Assembly (NCBI GenBank): GCA_017854485.1
Contig: JAFMHN010000004.1
Span: forward strand, 1-64,000
DNA length: 64,000 bases
DNA from: Aquiluna sp.
GTDB lineage: Bacteria; Actinomycetota; Actinomycetes; Actinomycetales; Microbacteriaceae
Reading direction: 5' to 3'
Notes under the pieces: generated by a model
What the model saw: only the letters and a program-made list of their open reading frames with translations
The model's database searches: none
What the model was told of the DNA's origin: nothing
Program-made: the position numbers and the translations under genes
In this document: positions 32,517-40,256 of the stretch, piece by piece
Layout of the letters: each line of letters starts with the position of its first letter
Numbering within the stretch: the stretch's first letter is position 1

Positions 32517-33176
32517 TTAGCCAAGCCGATAGCCCATTCCGCGAACAGTTTGAATTGAGTCATTGCCAAGCTTTTGGCGAAGGTATCGGATGTAAACATC
32601 GACAACGTTAGAACCCGGATCGTGGTCAAAGCCCCAGACCCTAGAGAGGATCTGCTCGCGTGACAAAACTTGGCCAGCATGCCTCAGGAAGAACTCGAGC
32701 ATCGTGAATTCTCTTGCCGTTAGGTCATGGTCGATGCCGGCAGCGCTCACCCGGCGGGTTCTAAGGTCAAGCACAATGTCTTTGTGAGAAAGGGTGGTTT
32801 CGGTCACAACTTCACCAGGGGTTGAAATCCGACGGCGAACCCTTGCCAACAACTCTTCAAAGGAAAATGGCTTTGACATGTAGTCATCCGCGCCGCCCTC
32901 AAAGCTTGCAACGGTGTTGTCAACGCTGTCTCTGGCTGTAAGGACGATTACCGGGACCTCATTGCCAGAACCCCGCAGTTGCTCCAGCACCGCAAAGCCG
33001 TCAATGCCCGGCAGGCCAATGTCCAAGATAACCAGATCAAATTCTGCTGCGGCAGAGAGTTTTAGGGCGTCCTCGCCATTGGGTGTGTAGGTGACCTGAT
33101 AGCCATGGGACTGCAAGCCCTTGACTATGAACGATGCAATCCGCTCAGAGTCTTCAACAACCAGAATATTTGACAT
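32517..33176 (-). CDS. OmpR-family response regulator
   Basis: ILVVEDSERIASFIVKGLQ, DLVILDIGLPGIDG, C-terminal wHTH DLTAREFTMLEFFLRHAGQVLSREQILSRVWGFDHDPGSNVVDVYIRYLRQKLG. Confidence 0.95.
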   Translation of the reverse strand: MSNILVVEDSERIASFIVKGLQSHGYQVTYTPNGEDALKLSAAAEFDLVILDIGLPGIDGFAVLEQLRGSGNEVPVIVLTARDSVDNTVASFEGGADDYMSKPFSFEELLARVRRRISTPGEVVTETTLSHKDIVLDLRTRRVSAAGIDHDLTAREFTMLEFFLRHAGQVLSREQILSRVWGFDHDPGSNVVDVYIRYLRQKLGNDSIQTVRGMGYRLG

Positions 33177-33179
33177 AAG

Positions 33180-34574
33180 TTACCTCGGTAGCCTCAAGGC
33201 TACTTTGGCCCCACCAAATTCAGAGTCACCAATCACTAGCTTTCCACCGTGACCTACAGCAATCGCACTTACCAGCGCCAGACCGAGGCCAGCGCCCTGC
33301 CCAGAATTAGCTTGTGCTTCACCCCTCACGAAACGCTCTGTGATGCGGTCGCGACTGGCTTCCGGGATGCCCGGGCCAGAATCAGAAACAGAAACCTCAA
33401 CGCCCTTGCCCACGAGCTGGATGTCGATTCGGATTGGGTCACCGTCAGAGGTGAACCGAACAGCGTTTTCGCTTATCTGCAGGGTGGCTTGAGTGATTCG
33501 CTCTCGATCAAGAGACCAGGATGCATCGGGAATCTCTCCAAGTGACCAGTCTCTATTTGCAAGCTGGCTTGCCTTAACAAATAGCTCATCGCCCAAATCG
33601 ACCAAGCGGATCTCAGTGCGCTTTACGAAATCTGGCTGGGATGACTTCGTGAGGGTTTGCAGATCCCGAACGATCCGGCTCATCCGGGACAGCTCGTCTT
33701 TCACGATCAGCATCGAACTATCGGCTTGGCTTGGGTCAGCCTCCATGAGCTCCAAGTGACCGGAGATGATGGTCAAGGGAGTTCTGAGCTCATGGCCAGC
33801 ATCATCAACAAACTGCTTGTTGATTTCAAAGGACTCTTGAATTCGGTCCAGCATTAAGTTGAATTCTGCTGCCAACTGCTTTAGCTCTGTGCCTCCGGAG
33901 GTTTCTGCTATTCGCTTGGTGAGGTCACTGGCACCGATTTCGTGCGCAGTCTGTCGAACGTTTGTGATTGGCCTGAGCACTCTGCCAGCTACCAACCAGC
34001 CCACTGCAGCAGCAGCAATTAGCGACAGCAGCACAATCAGAGCAAATCGGTAAAGCAGATTGGTGATTTGCTGCGACTCAACATCGCTGAAAATTACTCC
34101 AATCAGTGCTCCGCGCTCTGCTTGACCAGTTATCGGAACGACGATGTATCGCGCATTACCAACAGCCGTTGGATAGTTTCCAAAGCCCGCTTTGGTCACT
34201 CTGGAAACGAGCTCGAGAAACTCCGGGTCTTGATCTAACCGGACTGGCGGGGTGTCTGTGGTTCTAGAAATTACCGCGCCATTGACCATCACAAACATGG
34301 TCTCATTTGGGTCCGGAACAGTCCTTTGAATATAGAGCTCAAGCAGCCCCCTGGCTGAGGTGAAGTTCGTGTCCGTGTTCGGGTCAATAGCTCTTTCGGC
34401 CAGCACCTGCAGCTCTTCGGCCTCTCTCCCGAGGTGCCCGTCAATGGACTGATTCTGTTGGGTGGTTAGCATCGACCAGGCAGTAACTAGGGTTAGCGAC
34501 AGCACCATCACCACCGGCACCAGCACCCAAGCTAAAAGCCTTACCCGGCTTGACTGAAGCAAATCTTTCAGCAT
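33180..34574 (-). CDS. Sensor histidine kinase with HAMP domain
   Basis: FVDDAGHELRTPLTIISGHLELM H-box; VSDSGPGIPEASRDRITERFVRG; GAGLGLALVSAIA. Confidence 0.95.
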   Translation of the reverse strand: MLKDLLQSSRVRLLAWVLVPVVMVLSLTLVTAWSMLTTQQNQSIDGHLGREAEELQVLAERAIDPNTDTNFTSARGLLELYIQRTVPDPNETMFVMVNGAVISRTTDTPPVRLDQDPEFLELVSRVTKAGFGNYPTAVGNARYIVVPITGQAERGALIGVIFSDVESQQITNLLYRFALIVLLSLIAAAAVGWLVAGRVLRPITNVRQTAHEIGASDLTKRIAETSGGTELKQLAAEFNLMLDRIQESFEINKQFVDDAGHELRTPLTIISGHLELMEADPSQADSSMLIVKDELSRMSRIVRDLQTLTKSSQPDFVKRTEIRLVDLGDELFVKASQLANRDWSLGEIPDASWSLDRERITQATLQISENAVRFTSDGDPIRIDIQLVGKGVEVSVSDSGPGIPEASRDRITERFVRGEAQANSGQGAGLGLALVSAIAVGHGGKLVIGDSEFGGAKVALRLPR

Positions 34575-35104
34575 CAGTTGGTCACCTTGTAGAAGAAGTC
34601 TTCATGAACAAGCTTCCCCTCTTCGCCAAGGAGCGGAAGGTCCAGGTCCAGCTCGAAAACGCCATCCCCATCATCAAGGTAAAGAGCAGCCTGCAAATCC
34701 TGGCTCCGAGTTAACGGAATCTCCAGAAGAAGGGTTACCGGCTGACTTTGAGGTGTCACAAGGGTTTCTGCAATCACCAAGCCGGAGGTGTCATAGATCA
34801 CCAGGAAGGCATTAGCGCGGCCTACTTTGATCTCGTCAATGTCCAGCGAGGTGCCGTCACCCTCTTGATCTTCAATGTCCACTTCGGCACTTGGGTCATT
34901 GGCATATTCCTGGCCAGCTGGATCAAAGGTTTTGGTTGGTGCTGGAGCTGGGTTATCACCGAGACTGATCGCATCGAAATTCTCAAAATCCTTGGCGGGA
35001 GCACTTGAGCAGCCGTTCAGTGTCAGCGTGGCCAATAGAAAAGCTAACAGGATCGCACTCTTATATGTTCGGCTTTTCATGTTCCTATTGGACAAAACTG
35101 TCAT
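34574..35104 (-). CDS. Lipoprotein with DUF7282-like domain
   Basis: Lipobox LTLNGCSS; IKVGRANAFLVIYDTSGLVIAETLVTPQSQPVTLLLEIPLTRSQDLQAALYLDDGDGVFELDLDLPL. Confidence 0.65.
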   Translation of the reverse strand: MTVLSNRNMKSRTYKSAILLAFLLATLTLNGCSSAPAKDFENFDAISLGDNPAPAPTKTFDPAGQEYANDPSAEVDIEDQEGDGTSLDIDEIKVGRANAFLVIYDTSGLVIAETLVTPQSQPVTLLLEIPLTRSQDLQAALYLDDGDGVFELDLDLPLLGEEGKLVHEDFFYKVTN

Positions 35105-35112
35105 GAGGCTGA

Positions 35113-35143
35113 GGTTAGCCGCAAATTAGATTTTTCTCACATT
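35113..35143 (+). promoter_or_regulatory. Candidate operator copy 1 (GGTTAG-N6-ATTAG... element)
   Basis: GGTTAGCCGCAAATTAGATTTTTCTCACATT matches 24/31 positions with 38775..38805; TTAG half-sites spaced 11 bp; in the divergent lipoprotein/flavocytochrome intergenic region. Confidence 0.55.
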
Positions 35144-35190
35144 GGCTCCTTTCCCAGCGAAGCAGCAGGCCGCTCCCCCAGAATAGTCAC

Positions 35191-36591
35191 GTGGCTAAAA
35201 ATACAGATTCAGTTGTGATTCTGGGCTCCGGCAAACTGCTTGGCCTTCAACGCAGACAAGATGGTGTCGAGATGCTCGGCATACTCGCGATCCTGATCCC
35301 CATCATCGCGTTCTTGATCAATGGTGGACTGGCGGCGGCCAACGATTTGGCCAGCTGGTTCAATGCCTTCAATCGCCTGACGGCACTTGTTGGAACCTCT
35401 TTGCTTTTGATTCACATGATCCTTGTTGCCCGAGTCCCTTGGCTTGAAAAAATACTTGGGCTCGACAAACTCACCCATGCTCACAAAAAACTTGGGAAGC
35501 CGTTGCTCTACCTGCTCATTGTTCACACCATCACAGCACTAATTAGCTACTCGATCTCAGATGGTGTGGGAGTACTAACAACGCTGCTGAACCTGATCGG
35601 CGGTTACGCCGATTTGCTGCTGGCATTCATCGGCTTACTGCTCATGATTTTGGTAGTTGTGTCGTCAATCAGGGCCGCCAGGCGCAAGCTCAGCTATGAA
35701 GCCTGGTATCTAATCCACTTGCTCTCATACATCTCAATCTTTGTGGCAATCCCCCACCAATTTTCTTTAGGGACTGAGTTGTTGGCTGAGCCATTGCTGG
35801 CGACCTACTTCATCGCACTATATGTGTTTGTTGGCCTAAACATTGTTTGGTTCCGCTTTCTGTTTCCAGTAGTTCAGTCGCTGGCCCTGTCCTTGAGAGT
35901 TGAATCCGTGAGACCGGAGGCAAACCGAACCACTTCGATAGTGATCGGAGGAAAGCGAGTGGAGAGCCTGGGAGCTGAGGCCGGCCAATTCTTCATGCTG
36001 AGAGTTCTAACCGCTAAGCAGTGGTGGCGTCCTCACCCATTCTCGGTCAGCGCCTTCCCGAGCAACACAATCAGATTCACCGTTGGTAACCGTGGCGATG
36101 ACACTTCCCTGCTTCAAGAAATTCAACCCGGAACCCGAGTGGTCCTGGAAGGACCATTTGGTGTCTTCAGTGAGTCGAAGCGAACCAAACAGCATGTGCT
36201 GCTGCTGGCTGCTGGAATTGGAGTTGCTCCGATTCGCGCGCTGGCTGAGAGCCTGGCTTCCGACCCGGGAGATGTGACAGTGGTCTACCGAGTAACAGAC
36301 AGGTCTGATGCCTCGCTCCTTGATGAGGTCGAAAGAATCTGTCGCGAGCGAAACCACGCGCTGCATGTTCTGGATGGCCCCAGGCCTAACGGCCCAGGCT
36401 TCCTTCCTAAGCAGCAGGCCGGGGAGCAAATAGCACCTGAGTACGCACGACTGCTTGCCTTGGCTCCGTTCGCAGCCGAGTCTGACATTTACATTTGTGG
36501 CCCTAGTGCCTGGTCCAACGCCGCAGTTCAGGCATTGAAAAAGCTCAATGTGCCAAAAGCGAGCATTCACGTAGAGGAGTTTGCCTGGTGA
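35191..36591 (+). CDS. Ferric-reductase-like transmembrane flavocytochrome (ferredoxin reductase family)
   Basis: TM domain with His residues (LLIHMILVAR, HAHKKLGKPLLYLLIVHTIT, WYLIHLLSYISIFVAIPHQF); C-terminal HPFSVSAFPSN, LAAGIGVAPIRALAESL. Confidence 0.9.
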   Translation: MAKNTDSVVILGSGKLLGLQRRQDGVEMLGILAILIPIIAFLINGGLAAANDLASWFNAFNRLTALVGTSLLLIHMILVARVPWLEKILGLDKLTHAHKKLGKPLLYLLIVHTITALISYSISDGVGVLTTLLNLIGGYADLLLAFIGLLLMILVVVSSIRAARRKLSYEAWYLIHLLSYISIFVAIPHQFSLGTELLAEPLLATYFIALYVFVGLNIVWFRFLFPVVQSLALSLRVESVRPEANRTTSIVIGGKRVESLGAEAGQFFMLRVLTAKQWWRPHPFSVSAFPSNTIRFTVGNRGDDTSLLQEIQPGTRVVLEGPFGVFSESKRTKQHVLLLAAGIGVAPIRALAESLASDPGDVTVVYRVTDRSDASLLDEVERICRERNHALHVLDGPRPNGPGFLPKQQAGEQIAPEYARLLALAPFAAESDIYICGPSAWSNAAVQALKKLNVPKASIHVEEFAW

Positions 36592-37163
36592 GAAAATCAA
36601 CCCTGATGGTTACATCGCTGGTTGCAGCCAGTGCACTTACCGTGGCCTGGAACACCGGCCAGCAAACGCTGAATAACGAGATTCTGCTACTGCCCACAGA
36701 CAACGCTTCGCCTGCAGTTACCGACGCAGCCACGACTGATCCCGGCGCAACTGCCACCGCTGAACCCACGGCACCAGCAACAGACCCTGCAGCAACCGAC
36801 CCGGCACCAACTCAAGGCGCACCTCAGACCCCCACTGCCACACCCACCCAGACTCCAACAAAGACGCCCACCACGCCTGCAGCACCGGTAGCGCCTCCGG
36901 CGCCTGTCACGGCGACAAAGAGTTCGGACCCGATTACCTATAAGTACGGAACAGTCCAGATTTCAATGACCACCGTTGACGGCGCCATTACTGAAATCAA
37001 GATGCTTCAGGGAGATGCAACCAATGGACGCGGTGAGGCATACGCAACGCTGATAAACGCGACTATTCAAAACCAGGGAACAAACTACGGAAACATTTCT
37101 GGAGCCACGTTCACGGTGGACGCCTTCAAGAAAGCGGTCGATAACGTTATGGCTAAGTTCTAA
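36588..37163 (+). CDS. FMN-binding domain protein with Pro/Thr-rich linker
   Basis: Signal/TM N-terminus, PTATPTQTPTKTPTTP linker, NISGATFTVDAFKKAVDNVMAKF with an SGAT flavinylation-type motif. Confidence 0.88.
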   Translation: MRKSTLMVTSLVAASALTVAWNTGQQTLNNEILLLPTDNASPAVTDAATTDPGATATAEPTAPATDPAATDPAPTQGAPQTPTATPTQTPTKTPTTPAAPVAPPAPVTATKSSDPITYKYGTVQISMTTVDGAITEIKMLQGDATNGRGEAYATLINATIQNQGTNYGNISGATFTVDAFKKAVDNVMAKF

Positions 37164-37939
37164 ACAGTAGCTAGCACCGCGGCAAAGCCGGCGGTCGCAA
37201 CAAAACTCAGATCTGCGGCTGTCACCAACGCAACAGCATCAGCTGATGAAACATTTTCACCGAACAGCTTTAGCGCTTCGGCACCACCACTTATCAAGGC
37301 GGTTGCCCAAATGTCAGCAACCACTAGGTCTTTGGCAACCACTGTTGCCTGGATGTAATCGGAACTGTCAGCAGCTCGCCAAATGTGTTCACCGCGCTCC
37401 GAACGACCACTGGTGGCAACGGCGCGAAACTTAGACCCGGCAAGATCCAAAACCATGTTTGAACCGGCAGCTTCATCCGCCACTGAACGCAGGTTGGATA
37501 ACCCCACTTTGTTCAACAGCGGTGAGGTCAAATCCTGGCTCAAGTAGATGTCGCCACCGGCATTCAAGGTGAATTGACGAACGCCATTTGCTTCCAGATA
37601 TTGAGCTGCATTTCTAGCTGCCCAGGATTTCACTAGACCGGATGGGTCGTAGGTGCCATCAGGTGAAACGGGGTCGAAGAAGCCGCCAGTGATTGCTTTC
37701 CAGTCCGTTGCATCTGCCCGGATTTTGCGCTGAACACTGCTGGCCGAATCCCATGATGCAGCACCTGAGTTCAGCTGACTGATTTCAGATTCCGGCTTAT
37801 AAAGACTGAAAGTCTCATCAGCGTCCCGCAGCACATCCATGGCTCCACCACAAAAACGAGAAAGCTCGTCATCGGAAATGTTGTCATCGACCTGAAACAG
37901 GAACACCGTTCCCATGCATTCGGCTGAGTAGCTAAACAC
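37160..37939 (-). CDS. apbE: FAD:protein FMN transferase (ApbE family)
   Basis: SAECMGTVFLFQVDD, ETFSLYKPESEISQLN, FDPVSPDGTYDPSGLVKSWAARNAAQYL, FTLNAGGDIYLS. Confidence 0.9.
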   Translation of the reverse strand: MFSYSAECMGTVFLFQVDDNISDDELSRFCGGAMDVLRDADETFSLYKPESEISQLNSGAASWDSASSVQRKIRADATDWKAITGGFFDPVSPDGTYDPSGLVKSWAARNAAQYLEANGVRQFTLNAGGDIYLSQDLTSPLLNKVGLSNLRSVADEAAGSNMVLDLAGSKFRAVATSGRSERGEHIWRAADSSDYIQATVVAKDLVVADIWATALISGGAEALKLFGENVSSADAVALVTAADLSFVATAGFAAVLATV

Positions 37940-37952
37940 TTAGTTTGAGTCT

Positions 37953-38729
37953 TTAGTCGTCGTCGTGATCTTCGTCGTGGTCGTCGTGGTGATCATCGTC
38001 GTGGTCGTCATCGTGGTCCTCGTAGTGATCGTCATCGTGGTCATCAGAGTAGCTCTTCGAGGACGCGCCAGAGCCAGAAGCGGTGGGAGTAGGGCTCGAA
38101 GTGTTGCCTGAGGCACTGCTTGAGGTGGCGGGAGTCGTTGCCGAGGTTCCATAGCCACCAGTGGCGGCAGCGGTCGTGCCACCCGATCCTGCAGTAGGAG
38201 TCGGGCTAGAGACAGAACCTGCGGAAGAAATTGGCTCCAGTGGGACGCTTGCGCTGGCAGGAGATGGAGAACTGGAAGGCGTGGTCGCTGGAGTGCTAGT
38301 AGGAGCTGGAGAACTGGACGGCGTGGTCGCTGGAGTGCTAGTAGGAGCCGGTGCAGCGGCAATCGCGGTTGGCAATGGGTCACCCAGTGCGTGAGTCTCG
38401 ATTGTTACTGTGCCAGCGGCCTGGCCAGCTGCAGCGCTATTGCTTGTCACAGTTGGAACGCTCACGCCGGTGGCGTCAGTAGTCTGAGCAGCGGCACCTG
38501 CAGCTGTCTGACTAGGTGCGCTAGCCGGGGTCTGATCTGCGGCGGGAGTAGACGCCAGTCCAAAGGCAGAGCCAACGGCTGCGGTCTCCTGCACGACAAA
38601 GGCTCCAACGCTAGGCATCGCAATGGAAATCGCGGTTGCAACGGAACCAACCGCAATTACAGTCGACCCGATTCGGGACATGGCACTGGGCTTGCGGTTA
38701 TCAAACTCGTATCGCTTATTTGTCATCAT
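37953..38729 (-). CDS. Membrane-anchored/secreted Ser/Thr/Pro-rich protein with Asp/His-rich C-terminal tail
   Basis: N-terminal hydrophobic segment; repeats PAPTSTPATTPSSS; tail SDDHDDDHYEDHDDDHDDDHHDDHDEDHDDD. The overlapping minus-frame ORF 37940..38383 is an alternative reading frame. Confidence 0.8.
   Translation of the reverse strand: MMTNKRYEFDNRKPSAMSRIGSTVIAVGSVATAISIAMPSVGAFVVQETAAVGSAFGLASTPAADQTPASAPSQTAAGAAAQTTDATGVSVPTVTSNSAAAGQAAGTVTIETHALGDPLPTAIAAAPAPTSTPATTPSSSPAPTSTPATTPSSSPSPASASVPLEPISSAGSVSSPTPTAGSGGTTAAATGGYGTSATTPATSSSASGNTSSPTPTASGSGASSKSYSDDHDDDHYEDHDDDHDDDHHDDHDEDHDDD
38266..38349. repeat. Two tandem 42-bp units encoding PAPTSTPATTPSSS-type repeats
   Basis: ggagaactggaaggcgtggtcgctggagtgctagtaggagct then ggagaactggacggcgtggtcgctggagtgctagtaggagcc (2 differences). 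Confidence 0.92.
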
Positions 38730-38774
38730 CTTCCCCTCTATACCTAGAAGCTAAGCAACACCCGGTGAGTTGCC

Positions 38775-38805
38775 GGTTAGAGGAAGATTAGATTTCTCTC
38801 ATGTT
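38775..38805 (+). promoter_or_regulatory. Candidate operator copy 2
   Basis: GGTTAGAGGAAGATTAGATTTCTCTCATGTT, upstream of the Asp/His-tailed protein gene (minus strand) and overlapping the 3' end of the DUF2231 CDS. Confidence 0.5.
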
Positions 38806-39285
38806 CGAGTGTTGATCAACCTGGACCGCGCTGGCATTGCTCCAAACCGCTTCTGCTCCTGAGTGTCCAACCACGAAGGTCATTGCGCTTGCGCCGATAG
38901 CAGCGGCTACAGCGAGGAACCCAATAACACCGGTTAGCCTTTTGGACCAACCGGAGCGAATTGCAAACCAAAACAAGACCGCAATGGCTGCTGTTGCTAA
39001 AGCAACAGGCACCATCTTTTCTCCGAATTCCTCATGCAGATCCGGCTCATAGGTTGCTTCACCGAGCGCTTCACCAGACTGCTGAGCGATGAAGACGAAT
39101 GGGATAGTCAGAACCAGCCCCAAAGTTGAAATGCCGAGGTAGCGCTTGCGGAAGCTTGGCCACATCGCTGCCAGTGCAACTAAGAGTGCGGTTACCGGAA
39201 ACAGGACAACAGCAAAGTGCACTGCCAATGGATGCAGTGGCAGATCGCCAAAATACAAAAAGAACTCTTCCAACTTGCTAACCAA
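38788..39285 (-). CDS. DUF2231-like membrane protein
   Basis: GDLPLHPLAVHFAVVLFPVTALLVALAAMWPSFRKRYLG; four hydrophobic segments. Confidence 0.82.
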   Translation of the reverse strand: MVSKLEEFFLYFGDLPLHPLAVHFAVVLFPVTALLVALAAMWPSFRKRYLGISTLGLVLTIPFVFIAQQSGEALGEATYEPDLHEEFGEKMVPVALATAAIAVLFWFAIRSGWSKRLTGVIGFLAVAAAIGASAMTFVVGHSGAEAVWSNASAVQVDQHSNMREI

Positions 39286-39371
39286 TCACTTATTTTGCGG
39301 CTTTGACAAAACCCAAAGATAGCAACCAAAGCAGTTTCTGAACTGGAACAAACCATGGAGAAGACTGTGAA

Positions 39372-39406
39372 AACAAAAACACCCGGCAGTTGCCTGCCGG
39401 GTGTTT
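39372..39406 (-). terminator. Intrinsic terminator downstream of the heliorhodopsin gene
   Basis: AAACACCCGGCAG-GCAA-CTGCCGGGTGTTT perfect 13-bp stem on the minus strand followed by TTGTTTTC. Confidence 0.9.
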
Positions 39407-39421
39407 GTGTGTGTGACTTTT

Positions 39422-40225
39422 CTAGCTAACCAAAGCCGGAATGATTGCTCCGGAGAATACCTGCCATGCCAAAACCGTCTTAGCAACCAGGCTAAGGGTG
39501 ATGTAGGTGGACTCACCAAATAGGTAGTTCTTCCAAGGCCCAATCTGCTTGTACTGGAAGGCCTGGTTGAAACCGAAGGTGTTGAAGAACAGAAACAGCG
39601 CAACAACAATTCCATAGACAAAGCCTGGGATGTCGGATGCGTTGGTCGCCCCTGGCTGCCAGATGTAGAGAACAAGAATCAACCAAGGCACGATTCCGGT
39701 CATTGAACCGAAAATAAACGGAAGGCCCTTGCCGTTACCAGGAGTTTCGTACTTCTCCTGAAGGGCACCGAACAGGATCATCGACGCGTTCACGGCAAAA
39801 ATTGCGACTAGCGCCGCGATGTCGGTAATTCCGTTTAGCAGGGCGATGCAGAAAATCATCACTGATGAGCTCAGTGAGTACTCAACCCAACGGAAGTAGT
39901 TGTGGTTGAGCTTCAGGCCCCCCTTATAGCGCTCGAAGAACATTGGGGAAGAAATGATGAAGTGGAACAGCGCAGATAGCGCCAAGAATCCAACGATTCC
40001 GGCACCGATGTTTACATCAAACAGGGTTACTACGTCCGCGGGGCTGTTTACTCCCGGAGGGCCGGTTGGGTACTCAATTTTTACTGGGAACAAAATTTGG
40101 TAGTCGAGCAGTGTCAAAACATATGAGAACCCAATCGCCTGGACTAGGTGCAGGAAGCCGGCAACTACGTTGTAGCGCCTCAGTCTTGCGATGTACTCAT
40201 CTGGAGTTCTGGTTTTCTTGGCCAT
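39422..40225 (-). CDS. Heliorhodopsin
   Basis: 7-TM, 267 aa. LRRYNVVAGFLHLVQAIGF (H26), LSALFHFIISSPMFFERYKGGLKLNHNYFRWVEYSLSSSVM (H88, E115), GESTYITLSLVAKTVLAWQVFSG (S245, K249). These correspond to H23, H80, E107, S237 and K241 of prototype 48C12. Confidence 0.94.
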   Translation of the reverse strand: MAKKTRTPDEYIARLRRYNVVAGFLHLVQAIGFSYVLTLLDYQILFPVKIEYPTGPPGVNSPADVVTLFDVNIGAGIVGFLALSALFHFIISSPMFFERYKGGLKLNHNYFRWVEYSLSSSVMIFCIALLNGITDIAALVAIFAVNASMILFGALQEKYETPGNGKGLPFIFGSMTGIVPWLILVLYIWQPGATNASDIPGFVYGIVVALFLFFNTFGFNQAFQYKQIGPWKNYLFGESTYITLSLVAKTVLAWQVFSGAIIPALVS

Positions 40226-40256
40226 GATTAGCCCTTTCAGATTTATTACTAAAAGC

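Noticed and set aside
37953-38046. tcgtcgtggtcgtcgtggtgatcatcg repetitive DNA as CRISPR or a microsatellite element
   Set aside because: It is the codon-level consequence of the Asp/His tail; no spacers or conserved repeat units. No CRISPR array seen in the window.
37940-38383. Minus-frame ORF encoding a low-complexity Leu/Pro/Thr protein
   Set aside because: Alternative frame of the repeat-rich Asp/His-tailed gene; the 37953-38729 frame has a signal-like N-terminus and coherent repeats.
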